DNA from: Elusimicrobiaceae bacterium
Lineage (GTDB): Bacteria; Elusimicrobiota; Elusimicrobia; Elusimicrobiales; Elusimicrobiaceae
DNA length: 64,000 nucleotides
Direction: 5' to 3'
NCBI GenBank assembly: GCA_017546175.1
Contig: JAFYXM010000004.1
Location: 159,743 to 223,742, forward strand
In this document: piece after piece, positions 1-7,436 of the stretch
How positions within the stretch are numbered: the stretch's first letter is position 1
How the letters are laid out: each line of letters starts with the position of its first letter
Notes under the pieces: model-generated
What the model was told of the DNA's origin: nothing
Seen by the model: only the letters and a program-made list of their open reading frames with translations
Database searches by the model: none
Made by a program: the position numbers and the translations under genes

Positions 1-1
1 G

Positions 2-1081
2 CGCCTGACGGCCTTAACGGAGAAAGAAGCCACCGATGCGGTGAGCATTATGACGGTCCATAAATCTAAAGGACTGGAATTTCCGGTAGTTATTTTGGCT
101 GATATTTCCAAAAAAGATGTTTCTTCCGGCAAGAAATCTAAATATTTATATTCCTGGAAATATGATTTACACGGAATGCGCGTAGGAAAATATGCCGATA
201 TTAATTTGGCATGGCTTGAAGAGGAGCAATATTTACATGCTCGGTGCGAGGAAGTGCGTATTTTGTATGTAGCCTTAACGCGTGCGAGGGAAAAAATTTT
301 GGTGGTGGGTAACGAAAAAATAGAGGATAAAACCATTGCCTCTATGTTTATGCGGGCGGGCCGATATCCGTATTGGGATCAGAAAGCCCCTCTGTTAGGA
401 GGAGAAGACGGCCTGCGGGTACGCTATGAGGCAGCGGTAAATCCTGACCATTTTATTTACCGACAAAAAGCCGATTCTCAAGATTTAAAAAAAGAGTTGA
501 CGCTGCAAAACCAACAAGAAAACTTCCGTCGCCGCCGAGAGGCTTATCAACGCTTGCTTAATGATGCTTCTTGGCAGGCTCCTTCTCTGATGCAGGAACA
601 AAGCGGAGTACAGGATCAACAAGCCATGGCTTTGGGCAGCGTGATACACATGGCTTTAGCCCGCGCCTGGCAGCTGCCGCAAGAAGGAATGGAAAAGACT
701 TTAACTTACGCAGCTATGGCTTTGCAAAGAGCAGATTTATTACCCCAAGCCCGTGAAATTTTGACCCCGTATTTTTCTTCAGCTTTATTCCAACGGTTGC
801 GTCTTATGAAAACCCTTGCCGTGGAAATGCCTTTTGCAGAAAAACAGGGGCCGTCAATGGTACGCGGCGTGATAGATTTGCTGTTGGAGGATCAAGACTC
901 AACCGTGTGGGTAATTGATTATAAAACAGATCAAGTGGGCACTGGCGCCCTATCACAAGCGGCGCAAAAGTACGTGGCTCAGATTTCAGCCTATAAACAG
1001 GCTGCACAACTTTTGTATCCGGGCAAAAAAATAAGAAGTGCTGTCGTCTTTGTACGTGAGAGTGAAATGCTGGAGCTCTAA
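2..1081 (+). CDS. addA: AddA/UvrD-type ATP-dependent helicase-nuclease, C-terminal part (5' truncated by window)
   Basis: The reading frame is open from base 2, so this is the 3' end of a longer gene. The visible part starts inside UvrD-family helicase motif V (TVHKSKGLEFPVV) and continues through motif VI (YVALTRAREKILVVG). It ends in a RecB-type PD-(D/E)XK nuclease domain: GSVIHMALARAW, then GVIDLLL..WVIDYKTDQ holding the catalytic Asp and the D-Y-K triad, then a QxxAY-type motif near the end. A superfamily 1 helicase fused to this nuclease is the plan of AddA (RecBCD-like end resection of double-strand breaks). Assignment to AddA rather than another UvrD-nuclease fusion is likely but would need the upstream addB. 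It stops 36 bases before the YbaB gene. Confidence 0.85.
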   Translation, partial: RLTALTEKEATDAVSIMTVHKSKGLEFPVVILADISKKDVSSGKKSKYLYSWKYDLHGMRVGKYADINLAWLEEEQYLHARCEEVRILYVALTRAREKILVVGNEKIEDKTIASMFMRAGRYPYWDQKAPLLGGEDGLRVRYEAAVNPDHFIYRQKADSQDLKKELTLQNQQENFRRRREAYQRLLNDASWQAPSLMQEQSGVQDQQAMALGSVIHMALARAWQLPQEGMEKTLTYAAMALQRADLLPQAREILTPYFSSALFQRLRLMKTLAVEMPFAEKQGPSMVRGVIDLLLEDQDSTVWVIDYKTDQVGTGALSQAAQKYVAQISAYKQAAQLLYPGKKIRSAVVFVRESEMLEL

Positions 1082-1117
1082 AATTGGTAAAATTTAATAA
1101 ATATTTCAGGAGGAAGT

Positions 1118-1417
1118 ATGTTTAATAAATTAGGACAACTCAAAGATTTGTGGAATTTGAAAAATCAAATTCAAGAAATTAAAAAACGTTTGGATAATAT
1201 GGTTATCAAAGTAGATAGCCCTAACCATGTGTTTGAAGTAACGGTTTCCGGTTCTCAAGAAGTGAAAGAAGTAAAAGTAAATGAAAACATCAAAAGCTTT
1301 TCCCAAGAACAATTGGGCGAAGAACTAAAAACGGTTATCAATAAAGCCGTGCGCGATAGTCAGGCCTTGGCCGCTCAAGCGATGGGCAGCATGGCCGGAG
1401 ATTTACCGAACGCTTAA
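1118..1417 (+). CDS. YbaB/EbfC family nucleoid-associated protein
   Basis: A 99-residue protein with the YbaB/EbfC layout: an N-terminal helix rich in Lys/Glu (KNQIQEIKKRLDNM), a central beta-sheet (VFEVTVSGSQEVKEVKVNE), and a C-terminal helix ending in A-rich turns (AVRDSQALAAQAMGSMAG). Family members are small dimeric DNA-binding proteins, usually coded beside recombination genes such as dnaX/recR; here the neighbour is an AddA-like helicase-nuclease, which fits a DNA-maintenance context. The start is well supported by a strong AGGAGG Shine-Dalgarno sequence about 7 bases before ATG at 1118. The N-terminal half is a little more basic and Leu-rich than in E. coli YbaB. Confidence 0.8.
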   Translation: MFNKLGQLKDLWNLKNQIQEIKKRLDNMVIKVDSPNHVFEVTVSGSQEVKEVKVNENIKSFSQEQLGEELKTVINKAVRDSQALAAQAMGSMAGDLPNA

Positions 1418-1425
1418 ATCATTTT

Positions 1426-2349
1426 ATGCATACGCCGCTCTATATCGCCTCTAAAAAAACGCCCCGTTTAGCCTTGGGGACGTGGGCTTTGGGCGGCGGT
1501 GCTGACTGGGGAGAACTGCCCATAACGCAAGCACAAGAGGTTTTAGTGGCTGCGATAGAGGCGGGGATAGGTTGGATAGACTCTTCTCCCGTGTATGGGT
1601 GGGGGGAAGCCGAAACGCGCCTTGGGCAAGTGATCGGCCCTTTTAGAGAGCGGTTGATTTTGGCGAGTAAATGCGGGATTTGTTTAAACGGTCAAAATCG
1701 CCCCGATCATGATTTAAGTCCTCAACGCATTATAGCTGAATGTGAAGCTTCTTTAAGACGTTTGCAAACTGATTATTTAGATTTATATCAAATCCATTGG
1801 CCTGACCCAAAGGTTGCTTTGGAGGATAGTTTGGCTGCTTTGCAGCGTCTAAAAGAGCAAGGTAAGGTCAAGGCTATCGGGGTTTGTAATTTTTCGGCAG
1901 AGCTTTTACAAAAAGCTTGTCAAATAACCTCTATAGACTGCGTGCAAAATCAACTTTCCTTATTGGCTGCGCTACCAAGAGAAATATTAGATTTTTGTAA
2001 GAAACGCCAAATTCCCTTTTTGGGATATGGTTTGCTGGGTGGCGGCATATTGAGCGGTAAATATCAAAAAGAGCCCAATTTTAGGCGTTGTGATGCCCGT
2101 AAATATTTTTATCCGTATTATACAGGCAAATATTTTGCACAGGCCCAAGAAACAGTTATACGGGTAAAAGAGCTTTCTGGTAAAAAGAATATATCTGCTG
2201 CGGCGGTATCTTTGGCTTGGGGATTGGCACAAACGGGTGTAAGCGGTGTTTTGTTTGGAGCGCGTAGTCTGGAGCAGTTGAGACAAAATATACAAGCATT
2301 AGAAGTGGAATTATCGGCAGAGGAAAAGGAGTTTTTGCAACATGGTTAA
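1426..2349 (+). CDS. Aldo/keto reductase
   Basis: A 307-residue protein with the aldo/keto reductase (TIM barrel, NADPH-dependent carbonyl reduction) signature. The catalytic tetrad can be placed: Asp and Tyr in WIDSSPVYGWGEAE, Lys in LASKCG, His in DLYQIHWPDP. The cofactor-binding end is also visible (FGARSLEQLRQN). The substrate cannot be predicted; the subgroup resembles oxidoreductases of the L-fucose/galactose dehydrogenase type. It starts 8 bases after the YbaB stop with no obvious Shine-Dalgarno sequence, suggesting translational coupling, and its 3' end overlaps the next gene by 8 bases, so the three genes 1118-3643 probably form one transcript. Confidence 0.85.
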   Translation: MHTPLYIASKKTPRLALGTWALGGGADWGELPITQAQEVLVAAIEAGIGWIDSSPVYGWGEAETRLGQVIGPFRERLILASKCGICLNGQNRPDHDLSPQRIIAECEASLRRLQTDYLDLYQIHWPDPKVALEDSLAALQRLKEQGKVKAIGVCNFSAELLQKACQITSIDCVQNQLSLLAALPREILDFCKKRQIPFLGYGLLGGGILSGKYQKEPNFRRCDARKYFYPYYTGKYFAQAQETVIRVKELSGKKNISAAAVSLAWGLAQTGVSGVLFGARSLEQLRQNIQALEVELSAEEKEFLQHG

Positions 2350-3643
2350 TGTGGAAGAAATACGAGCTTATTTAAACGGTATTTTGCCGGAATTGGGAAT
2401 GAACAAGCAAAGAGAGCTTTCCCGTTTGATTTATGAAATTTCCAAACGGGACGGGCATGCTCCTTCTGTCATTTTGCCTGCCGAAAAGAATTTAACCTTT
2501 GAACGGGCTAAAAAAATATTGCTTCAAAAACGCTATCCCTTTAGTTTTTCCGCTGCTCCGAAAAATGCATTTTATTTGCCGAAGTTGGACTTTGACCCTG
2601 CGCAAAGGGCCGACTTGCAGGAAAAAGCCTTTTCTCCCAAATATATCTACATTGAAGAGAGTGTAAAAGAAAGTGGCTTGGCTCGCCGAGCCAAAGAAAT
2701 GTTTCCCGATGCCAGTTTTTATTCGTGGGACGGCAAACAAAAGGTAGGATCCGAGCATTTTTCCCGCCGCATAGAAACATTATTGATTCATCAGGAAAAA
2801 TACGACTTTTTGAAACCTTGCCCCTGTTCGGAAGGAAATGCCGGCTGTGGTTATAACTTAATTAACTTGGGTTTTGGTTGCCGCTTTGAGTGTGAGTATT
2901 GTTTTCTACAACAGTATCAGAATTTGCATGCGGTTTTGCTGCCGGCCAACGTGCAAGATTTTTTGGAAAAAATAGACCAAGCTCCGTTTAGAAAAGGCCC
3001 GTTTGACCGCGTACGCATCGGCAGCGGTGAGTTTACCGATTCTTTGGTGTTTGATGAACTGACGCAATATAGCCATGATTTGGTACCTTTTTTTAAAAAT
3101 CGTCCCCATTTGCAATTTGAATTTAAAACCAAAAGCACCTGCATTGACGGTTTACTGAAAGAGGGGGGTGCTGAAAATGTGGTGGTCAGTTGGTCCGTCA
3201 ATGCACCGCAGTTTATTGAGCAGGTGGAGCATTTTACCCCGTCTTTAACACAACGTTTGGCTGCGGCCAAACAGGTGGCTGAGGCCGGATATAGAATCGG
3301 TTTCCATTTTGATCCCGTTGTACCGTTTGACGGCTGGAAGGAGGCTTATTTGACAGCGGCAGAACAGATAGCCGCCAGTGTGCCGCGGGAGAAAGTGGCA
3401 TGGATCAGTGTGGGGCTTTTACGCTTTTCCAGAGAGCTTAAAAAAGTGGTGGAAAACAGATTCCCCGAGAATTGGATCCTAGACGGAGAGTTTCTATTGG
3501 AATTTGACGGTAAAATGCGTTACCCCGAAAAGTTGCGCCAAGAGGCGTATGAGTTTTTTGTGCCGCATCTTCAGAAACTTTTTCCGCAAACAGTGGTGTA
3601 TGTTTGTATGGAAAAACCACACATTTGTTCGTGTAGTTTGTAA
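2342..3643 (+). CDS. Spore photoproduct lyase-like radical SAM protein
   Basis: A 433-residue radical SAM protein with the CxxxCxxC iron-sulfur motif in GFGCRFECEYCFLQQY, the exact context seen in the spore photoproduct lyase (SplB) family. Further family-like blocks follow: RIGSGEFTDSL, FEFKTKST, VVSWSVNAP, GFHFDPVVP. SplB repairs thymine-thymine spore photoproduct in endospores; here there are no sporulation genes in view, so the substrate is unknown. Extra cysteines lie just before the cluster (PCPCSEGNAGCG) and at the C-terminus (ICSCSL). The protein is longer than typical SplB, with an N-terminal extension of roughly 100 residues. Its ATG lies inside the end of the aldo/keto reductase gene (8-base overlap). 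Confidence 0.8.
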   Translation: MVNVEEIRAYLNGILPELGMNKQRELSRLIYEISKRDGHAPSVILPAEKNLTFERAKKILLQKRYPFSFSAAPKNAFYLPKLDFDPAQRADLQEKAFSPKYIYIEESVKESGLARRAKEMFPDASFYSWDGKQKVGSEHFSRRIETLLIHQEKYDFLKPCPCSEGNAGCGYNLINLGFGCRFECEYCFLQQYQNLHAVLLPANVQDFLEKIDQAPFRKGPFDRVRIGSGEFTDSLVFDELTQYSHDLVPFFKNRPHLQFEFKTKSTCIDGLLKEGGAENVVVSWSVNAPQFIEQVEHFTPSLTQRLAAAKQVAEAGYRIGFHFDPVVPFDGWKEAYLTAAEQIAASVPREKVAWISVGLLRFSRELKKVVENRFPENWILDGEFLLEFDGKMRYPEKLRQEAYEFFVPHLQKLFPQTVVYVCMEKPHICSCSL

Positions 3644-3645
3644 AT

Positions 3646-3675
3646 AAAAAACCCCGAAGAAACTCGGGGTTTTTT
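3646..3675. terminator. Bidirectional Rho-independent terminator
   Basis: The stem CCCCGA (3652-3657) pairs with TCGGGG (3664-3669) around a 6-base loop. It is flanked by six A on the left and six T on the right, so it can end both the plus-strand gene ending at 3643 and the minus-strand gene ending at 3685. Confidence 0.9.
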
Positions 3676-3684
3676 AGGAAAGGT

Positions 3685-4167
3685 TTATTTAACTAATTTG
3701 TTTAACTCGGTGCGGTATTGGTCGGCCAACGTGTCGGAATAACCGCCCCAATATTTCACCAGTTTGTGCTTGCCGTTAAAGAGCATAATATGCGGAAAAC
3801 CTTGCACGCCCAAATCTTCGGCGGTTTGGCGGCCGTTGTAAAGAATTTTGCTCTCTAAATTATATTGTTTGATGATTTCTTTTACTTTGGCTTCATCATT
3901 ATCTACAAAAACGCCGATAACTTCTACTTTGTCACCATATTCTTTGTTGGCGATTTCCAAAGCGGCCAAAGATTTTTTACACCAACCGCAATAGCTGGCC
4001 ATCACGGCAATCAAGACCGGTTTTCCTTTTTGATCGGCAGACACCCAAACGGATTCTTCTCCGGCTACAGGCAAGGAAACATTAAGTTTCGGCGGTTGGG
4101 GCACGTTTACACAAGCGCCCAAAAGTACAGCAGCAGACAACGTCAAAAGTAAGGCTTTTATTTTCAT
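3685..4167 (-). CDS. Thioredoxin-like (TlpA/redoxin) lipoprotein
   Basis: A 160-residue predicted lipoprotein: basic N-terminus, hydrophobic segment and lipobox LLGAC with the lipidated Cys at residue 19. The mature part is a thioredoxin fold with the redox motif CGWC (residues 60-63) preceded by VLIAVMASY, and the cis-Pro region GVQGFPHIMLFNGK. This matches periplasmic, membrane-anchored thiol-disulfide oxidoreductases of the TlpA/redoxin type, which reduce or isomerise disulfides in exported proteins. That would suit the Cys-rich pilins and lipoproteins coded elsewhere in the window (inference). It is monocistronic, facing the previous operon across a shared terminator. Confidence 0.85.
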   Translation of the reverse strand: MKIKALLLTLSAAVLLGACVNVPQPPKLNVSLPVAGEESVWVSADQKGKPVLIAVMASYCGWCKKSLAALEIANKEYGDKVEVIGVFVDNDEAKVKEIIKQYNLESKILYNGRQTAEDLGVQGFPHIMLFNGKHKLVKYWGGYSDTLADQYRTELNKLVK

Positions 4168-4244
4168 ATTCTCCCTCTTAAACTAAGATACCCATATTGT
4201 ACCTAAAATAAGGCCAAGAAAAAAGTGCCTGGTGGAAAATTTTA

Positions 4245-4250
4245 TATAAT
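4245..4250 (+). promoter_or_regulatory. -10 box (TATAAT) of the structured RNA leader
   Basis: A perfect TATAAT at 4245-4250, with transcription expected to begin about 4257. No good -35 element is visible 17 bases upstream, so the promoter may need an activator or may be weak. Confidence 0.45.
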
Positions 4251-4256
4251 AAATCA

Positions 4257-4530
4257 TATTAATTACGCAGTTTGTAATTAATAGTAAGCCTCAACAGGGC
4301 TTAGCTACAATTTGAATCTGTTTTTGGAACCGTGCGAAGAACACGGTGCGCTGACGGGATACCGGCGGCACAATTGAGGTCCAAGAACAGTCGTTTTAGG
4401 CACGCAACAAGCGGACTAATTACCCGAGTGTTTGCGTGCCGAGTGTTTCCTGTCTTCTTCTGAGGACAGGAAGCCACGGCTGTTATTATTTGGGTTACCT
4501 CAATTGGCTCAAGTATAACAGCCGTTTTTA
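4257..4530 (+). ncRNA. Long structured RNA / candidate cis-regulatory leader with terminator
   Basis: The 408-base gap between the redoxin gene and the next lipoprotein contains many pairing segments in a nested order. A 10-bp closing helix joins 4371-4380 (CAATTGAGGT) to 4497-4506. Inside it a 9-bp helix joins 4386-4394 to 4476-4484. Inside that lie two hairpins, 4399-4407/4432-4440 (GGCACGCAA with TTGCGTGCC) and 4447-4457/4462-4472 (11 bp around a four-base loop). Upstream hairpins occur at 4283-4302 and 4329-4347. Downstream, 4476-4486 can instead pair with 4515-4525 to form an 11-bp stem followed by TTTTT, an intrinsic terminator. The inner helix and the terminator use the same strand and are mutually exclusive, as in riboswitch expression platforms. 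It matches none of the conserved motifs I know for RNase P, tmRNA, SRP, 6S or common riboswitches. It may be a leader for 4577-5983 or a free-standing ncRNA. Confidence 0.6.
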
Positions 4531-4576
4531 TTTGTCCAAAAACGCCAAAACAGGTTCAAACAAAACAAGGAGAAGA

Positions 4577-5110
4577 ATGATGAAAAAATTAAGTTTGTTG
4601 GTTTTGGCAGCTGTGTGTTTAGTGGGTTGTAGTTCTGTGGGTTATCATAACGCAAAATCCAGTATGTTGCTTAATGATATTAATAAAATTAATACACCTT
4701 CCTTTAAGGCAGATGTAGAAGTGGGCGAAAAAATCAGCGGTGTAGCCGAATGTGAAAGTTGGTTCGGTTTTACTACAAAACAGCCGGCCCGCCAAACTTA
4801 TGAAGCCAAACTGCAAAGTAACTCCGGTAACTTGGCTCCCTCTGCCTGTACACGCGGAGCTTTGTATGATGCGATGTCCAAATCCAATGCCGATGTAATT
4901 ATAACCCCAAAATACACTTCCGTCAATAAAGATAACTGGTGTGTTTTTGGATACTGTATTCATAAAGTAAGACAGATCATTGTAACCGGTTATAAAGGAA
5001 CAGTGAAAAAAATTGCTCCTATGGCCAAAGAAGATTTTGAAGTTTACGGTGTTTTAACCGAAGTTCAAAAGAATAATAAAGCTTCCGAAGCTTCTATTTT
5101 GGGTTTATAA
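4577..5110 (+). CDS. Lipoprotein of unknown function
   Basis: A 177-residue protein starting MMKKLSLLVLAAVCLVGCSS, with a typical signal sequence and lipobox LVGC. I chose ATG 4577 because AAGGAG lies 4-10 bases upstream; the frame is open further upstream but there it crosses the structured leader. The mature part has paired cysteines (AECESWFGF, SACTRGALYDAMSKSNADVI, NWCVFGYCIHK) and resembles small outer-membrane lipoproteins in which an ADVIITPKYT strand is followed by a conserved GYKGTVKK; no function is recognised. It sits directly downstream of the structured RNA and 15 bases upstream of an outer-membrane protein, so the two are probably cotranscribed and may be controlled by that RNA. 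Confidence 0.75.
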   Translation: MMKKLSLLVLAAVCLVGCSSVGYHNAKSSMLLNDINKINTPSFKADVEVGEKISGVAECESWFGFTTKQPARQTYEAKLQSNSGNLAPSACTRGALYDAMSKSNADVIITPKYTSVNKDNWCVFGYCIHKVRQIIVTGYKGTVKKIAPMAKEDFEVYGVLTEVQKNNKASEASILGL

Positions 5111-5125
5111 AATTAAGGAAAATTT

Positions 5126-5983
5126 ATGAAGAAAATAATTTTATTTTCTCTTTTCTTAGCACTGAGTTCTTCGCCCGTTTGGGCGGCAGAGCTCTGCCAA
5201 GAGTTTGACGGTAATATGAATATCATTACCGTAGATTGTCAAACCGGAAAAAGGGTGATTACGGCAAAAGAAAAAGAGCGTATGGCTCAAAAAATTCGCG
5301 CCGAAGAAGAACGCAAAGCCCAAGAAAAACAAAAAGAGTTGGAGCGCGCTATTGAAAAACGTAAACAAGAGCTCGCCAAAAAACGTCAATCAAGCATATT
5401 CGGTAAACGGGTATTGATCGACGGGAAGTATTATTATCTTTCCGAAGAGCCTGCCCGCGGCGGTAAAAGCAGTGGCGGTATCAGAGCAGGAGATTGGCTC
5501 TTTTCCGTCTATGGAGGCAGTGGTGCATATACAAAAGGAGAAGTCGGTATAGAATATAGAGAAGAATATAATGAATATTTAAAATGGAGTGCAGGCGTAT
5601 CAGGCCTGTATTTTATAAACTCTTATTTCGGTGCCGGTCTTGGAATTGATTGGGATAGAGATAAAAGCGGCATTTCTCTGACAAAGCTCTCTCTTTTGGG
5701 CCGTTTAAACTTAAATCCTCATTATCCTGCCCGTTTGTATCTTCCTTTTGGAGTAGGTTACGGCCGTGTAGAAGAGAAAGGAATATATTGGAGCGGCGGA
5801 CGAGGTCTGGTTAGCTATGAAGAGAAATCTAATGAAGTTGTCTATTTTGTCGGTTTAGGTTTAGAGTTTGACTTGACTGAAAGAGTGTCCATGGGGATTG
5901 AAGGACGCTACAATTGCTTTAAATTTAGATCTACAGACTTTGCTTATCTAAACGGTCTGTTGAAACTAAACATCAAATTATAA
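5126..5983 (+). CDS. Outer-membrane beta-barrel protein with charged N-terminal helix
   Basis: A 285-residue protein with a clear signal peptide cleaved near VWAA. A highly charged helical segment follows (about residues 48-95, rich in Glu/Lys/Arg/Gln), likely periplasmic coiled coil. The C-terminal half has alternating aromatic/hydrophobic strands (GDWLFSVYGGSGAYTKGEVG, RLYLPFGVGYGRV, YFVGLGLEFDLTERVSMG, YLNGLLKLNIKL) typical of an OmpA/OmpW-like beta-barrel ending in an amphipathic strand. No enzyme motif was seen. A weak Shine-Dalgarno (AAGGAAAA) precedes ATG 5126. It is likely in an operon with the upstream lipoprotein gene. Confidence 0.7.
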   Translation: MKKIILFSLFLALSSSPVWAAELCQEFDGNMNIITVDCQTGKRVITAKEKERMAQKIRAEEERKAQEKQKELERAIEKRKQELAKKRQSSIFGKRVLIDGKYYYLSEEPARGGKSSGGIRAGDWLFSVYGGSGAYTKGEVGIEYREEYNEYLKWSAGVSGLYFINSYFGAGLGIDWDRDKSGISLTKLSLLGRLNLNPHYPARLYLPFGVGYGRVEEKGIYWSGGRGLVSYEEKSNEVVYFVGLGLEFDLTERVSMGIEGRYNCFKFRSTDFAYLNGLLKLNIKL

Positions 5984-5998
5984 ATCTGTTCTTTGACA

Positions 5999-6030
5999 TA
6001 AAAAACCCCCGCATTTTTTAAGTGCGGGGG
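5999..6030 (-). terminator. Rho-independent terminator of the acid phosphatase gene
   Basis: The stem CCCCCGCA (6006-6013) pairs with TGCGGGGG (6023-6030). On the minus strand it is followed by a run of U, placing it just after the stop at 6039. It may also slow readthrough from the plus strand. Confidence 0.85.
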
Positions 6031-6038
6031 ATATTTAT

Positions 6039-7328
6039 TTACTTTGTTTTTTTCAAGATTTTATATTGCTCAATCGCCTCGCGAAAGCGGCGCTGCATAT
6101 CTGATAGTTTGTACAGCCCGTCTGCGTTAGTCGGCAGATTTTTTAACTTCAGCGAAAAAACGGCCGGGGGCGTATCCAAAGAGAGCATGGTCCGATTTTG
6201 TAATTGTTCCGTTGTTTGGTAGACAAGGTCCAAGGATACATATTCATTGCCGTTGATATCTTTCCATTTGGCCCAAACCAGTTTGGAGCCAATGGGCGTT
6301 TTCTTTTCAATGGAGTTCGGCAAATCATAAGGCTCTGCGTCTAAAGCCGCCAATAAACTGCCGATATTGGAATCATGCCCGCACAAAAAAGTAAATTTGC
6401 GGTTTTTCCGTGTGAGTTCTTTACTTATTTCTTTGAGTAAAGGGTGGGCTACGTTGACCGCCACGGCAGGTGCGGTAAACAGTACATCTCCATAGACGTC
6501 TTTAATGCGGGCAATTTGCTCCCATTGCTCAGCAGAAATAGTATGTCCGAAAGCTGCTTTAAGAGGATCTTCTTCCTCGTAATATTGCAGAATAAAAGCA
6601 TCACTGGCTTGGTTGGCAGATTTCAAGGAGCCTTTCATAGTCGGCTCTTTGAAATTTTCTAAAATAATTTGTAAATCATCCGTGCGAAAGGCGGAGAAGT
6701 TTTCTTTTTTTGCTTTTTCTGATTGCTCTAAATCTAATACGTCTTCAAGCAGCGTATATTCTTGCTGCAGGCTTTCTCCAATGCCCTGTAAACCTTTTTC
6801 ACCTCCCATTTGCTTTATTTGAGATAATGCTAACTGTTTGTAAGGTAACGTCATAAAAGTAAAGCGAGGCTCAAACATAGGATCCATTTTATTAAGGTCA
6901 TAATGATGCTCAATGCGCACATTGGCTACAGGCAGCATGCCGCTGGAGAAATATTGAGCGGTGGCGATGGTGCGCTGCATGGAGTTGGCGTAAAAACGCA
7001 TTTCTTGGGGTTTGGGGATATAGTTTTCCGTCATCAGTTTTTCTGCCACCAACCATTGACGGAAATATTGCCCGAACAAGGTTTCCAATTCTCCACCACG
7101 CAAGGATAATTCGCTGGGGCCGGACGTCCACGTAAACCATTTGTGCGGAGTTAATTGGGCCAAGGCAGAGCCATTGCCGGATAACGGGGAGCGGATATTG
7201 TGTCTGCTAAGTACCACTACTTGGGTCAATTGGTATTTTTGAGAAAATCTTGGCCGATGGGCCGCCTGTAGTTGGGGAAGTATCAGCAAAAGAAAAGCAA
7301 AAAGGGTAAGAAGTTTTTTGGCAAACAT
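6039..7328 (-). CDS. Exported histidine acid phosphatase (phytase/AppA-like)
   Basis: A 429-residue protein with an N-terminal signal peptide (MFAKKLLTLFAFLLLILPQ, cleavage near LQAA). The catalytic histidine-phosphatase motif RHNIRSP places Arg42 and the nucleophile His43, and the C-terminal proton-donor motif appears as CGHDSNIG (HD). These define the branch-2 histidine acid phosphatases (AppA phytase, Agp glucose-1-phosphatase), periplasmic enzymes that release phosphate from organic esters. The insert between the two motifs carries the expected YANSMQRTIATAQYF block. The substrate cannot be assigned. It is monocistronic, with its own terminator. Confidence 0.85.
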   Translation of the reverse strand: MFAKKLLTLFAFLLLILPQLQAAHRPRFSQKYQLTQVVVLSRHNIRSPLSGNGSALAQLTPHKWFTWTSGPSELSLRGGELETLFGQYFRQWLVAEKLMTENYIPKPQEMRFYANSMQRTIATAQYFSSGMLPVANVRIEHHYDLNKMDPMFEPRFTFMTLPYKQLALSQIKQMGGEKGLQGIGESLQQEYTLLEDVLDLEQSEKAKKENFSAFRTDDLQIILENFKEPTMKGSLKSANQASDAFILQYYEEEDPLKAAFGHTISAEQWEQIARIKDVYGDVLFTAPAVAVNVAHPLLKEISKELTRKNRKFTFLCGHDSNIGSLLAALDAEPYDLPNSIEKKTPIGSKLVWAKWKDINGNEYVSLDLVYQTTEQLQNRTMLSLDTPPAVFSLKLKNLPTNADGLYKLSDMQRRFREAIEQYKILKKTK

Positions 7329-7397
7329 GATATTCTCCTTGTGAAAATATATTCTTTTTCACATTATACATGTTTTTATTGGGAAAAACTTTGGCAC

Positions 7398-7425
7398 AAA
7401 AAACCCCCGATTTTATCGGGGGTTT
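7398..7425 (-). terminator. Rho-independent terminator
   Basis: CCCCCGA (7404-7410) pairs with TCGGGGG (7416-7422) around TTTTA. On the minus strand it is followed by six U. It lies 12 bases after the stop of the HTH-containing gene, supporting transcription of that gene. Confidence 0.85.
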
Positions 7426-7436
7426 ATAAATTTATA

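Noticed and set aside
4257..4530. Known housekeeping RNA (RNase P, tmRNA, SRP, 6S) or common riboswitch
   Set aside because: None of the conserved sequence blocks I know for these classes is present, and the three-way-junction layout does not match the 6S rod. A proper Rfam scan is still needed.
4436..4576. N-terminal extension of the lipoprotein gene at 4577
   Set aside because: The open frame exists but runs through the hairpins and terminator, would bury the lipoprotein signal, and the good SD is at 4567-4572.
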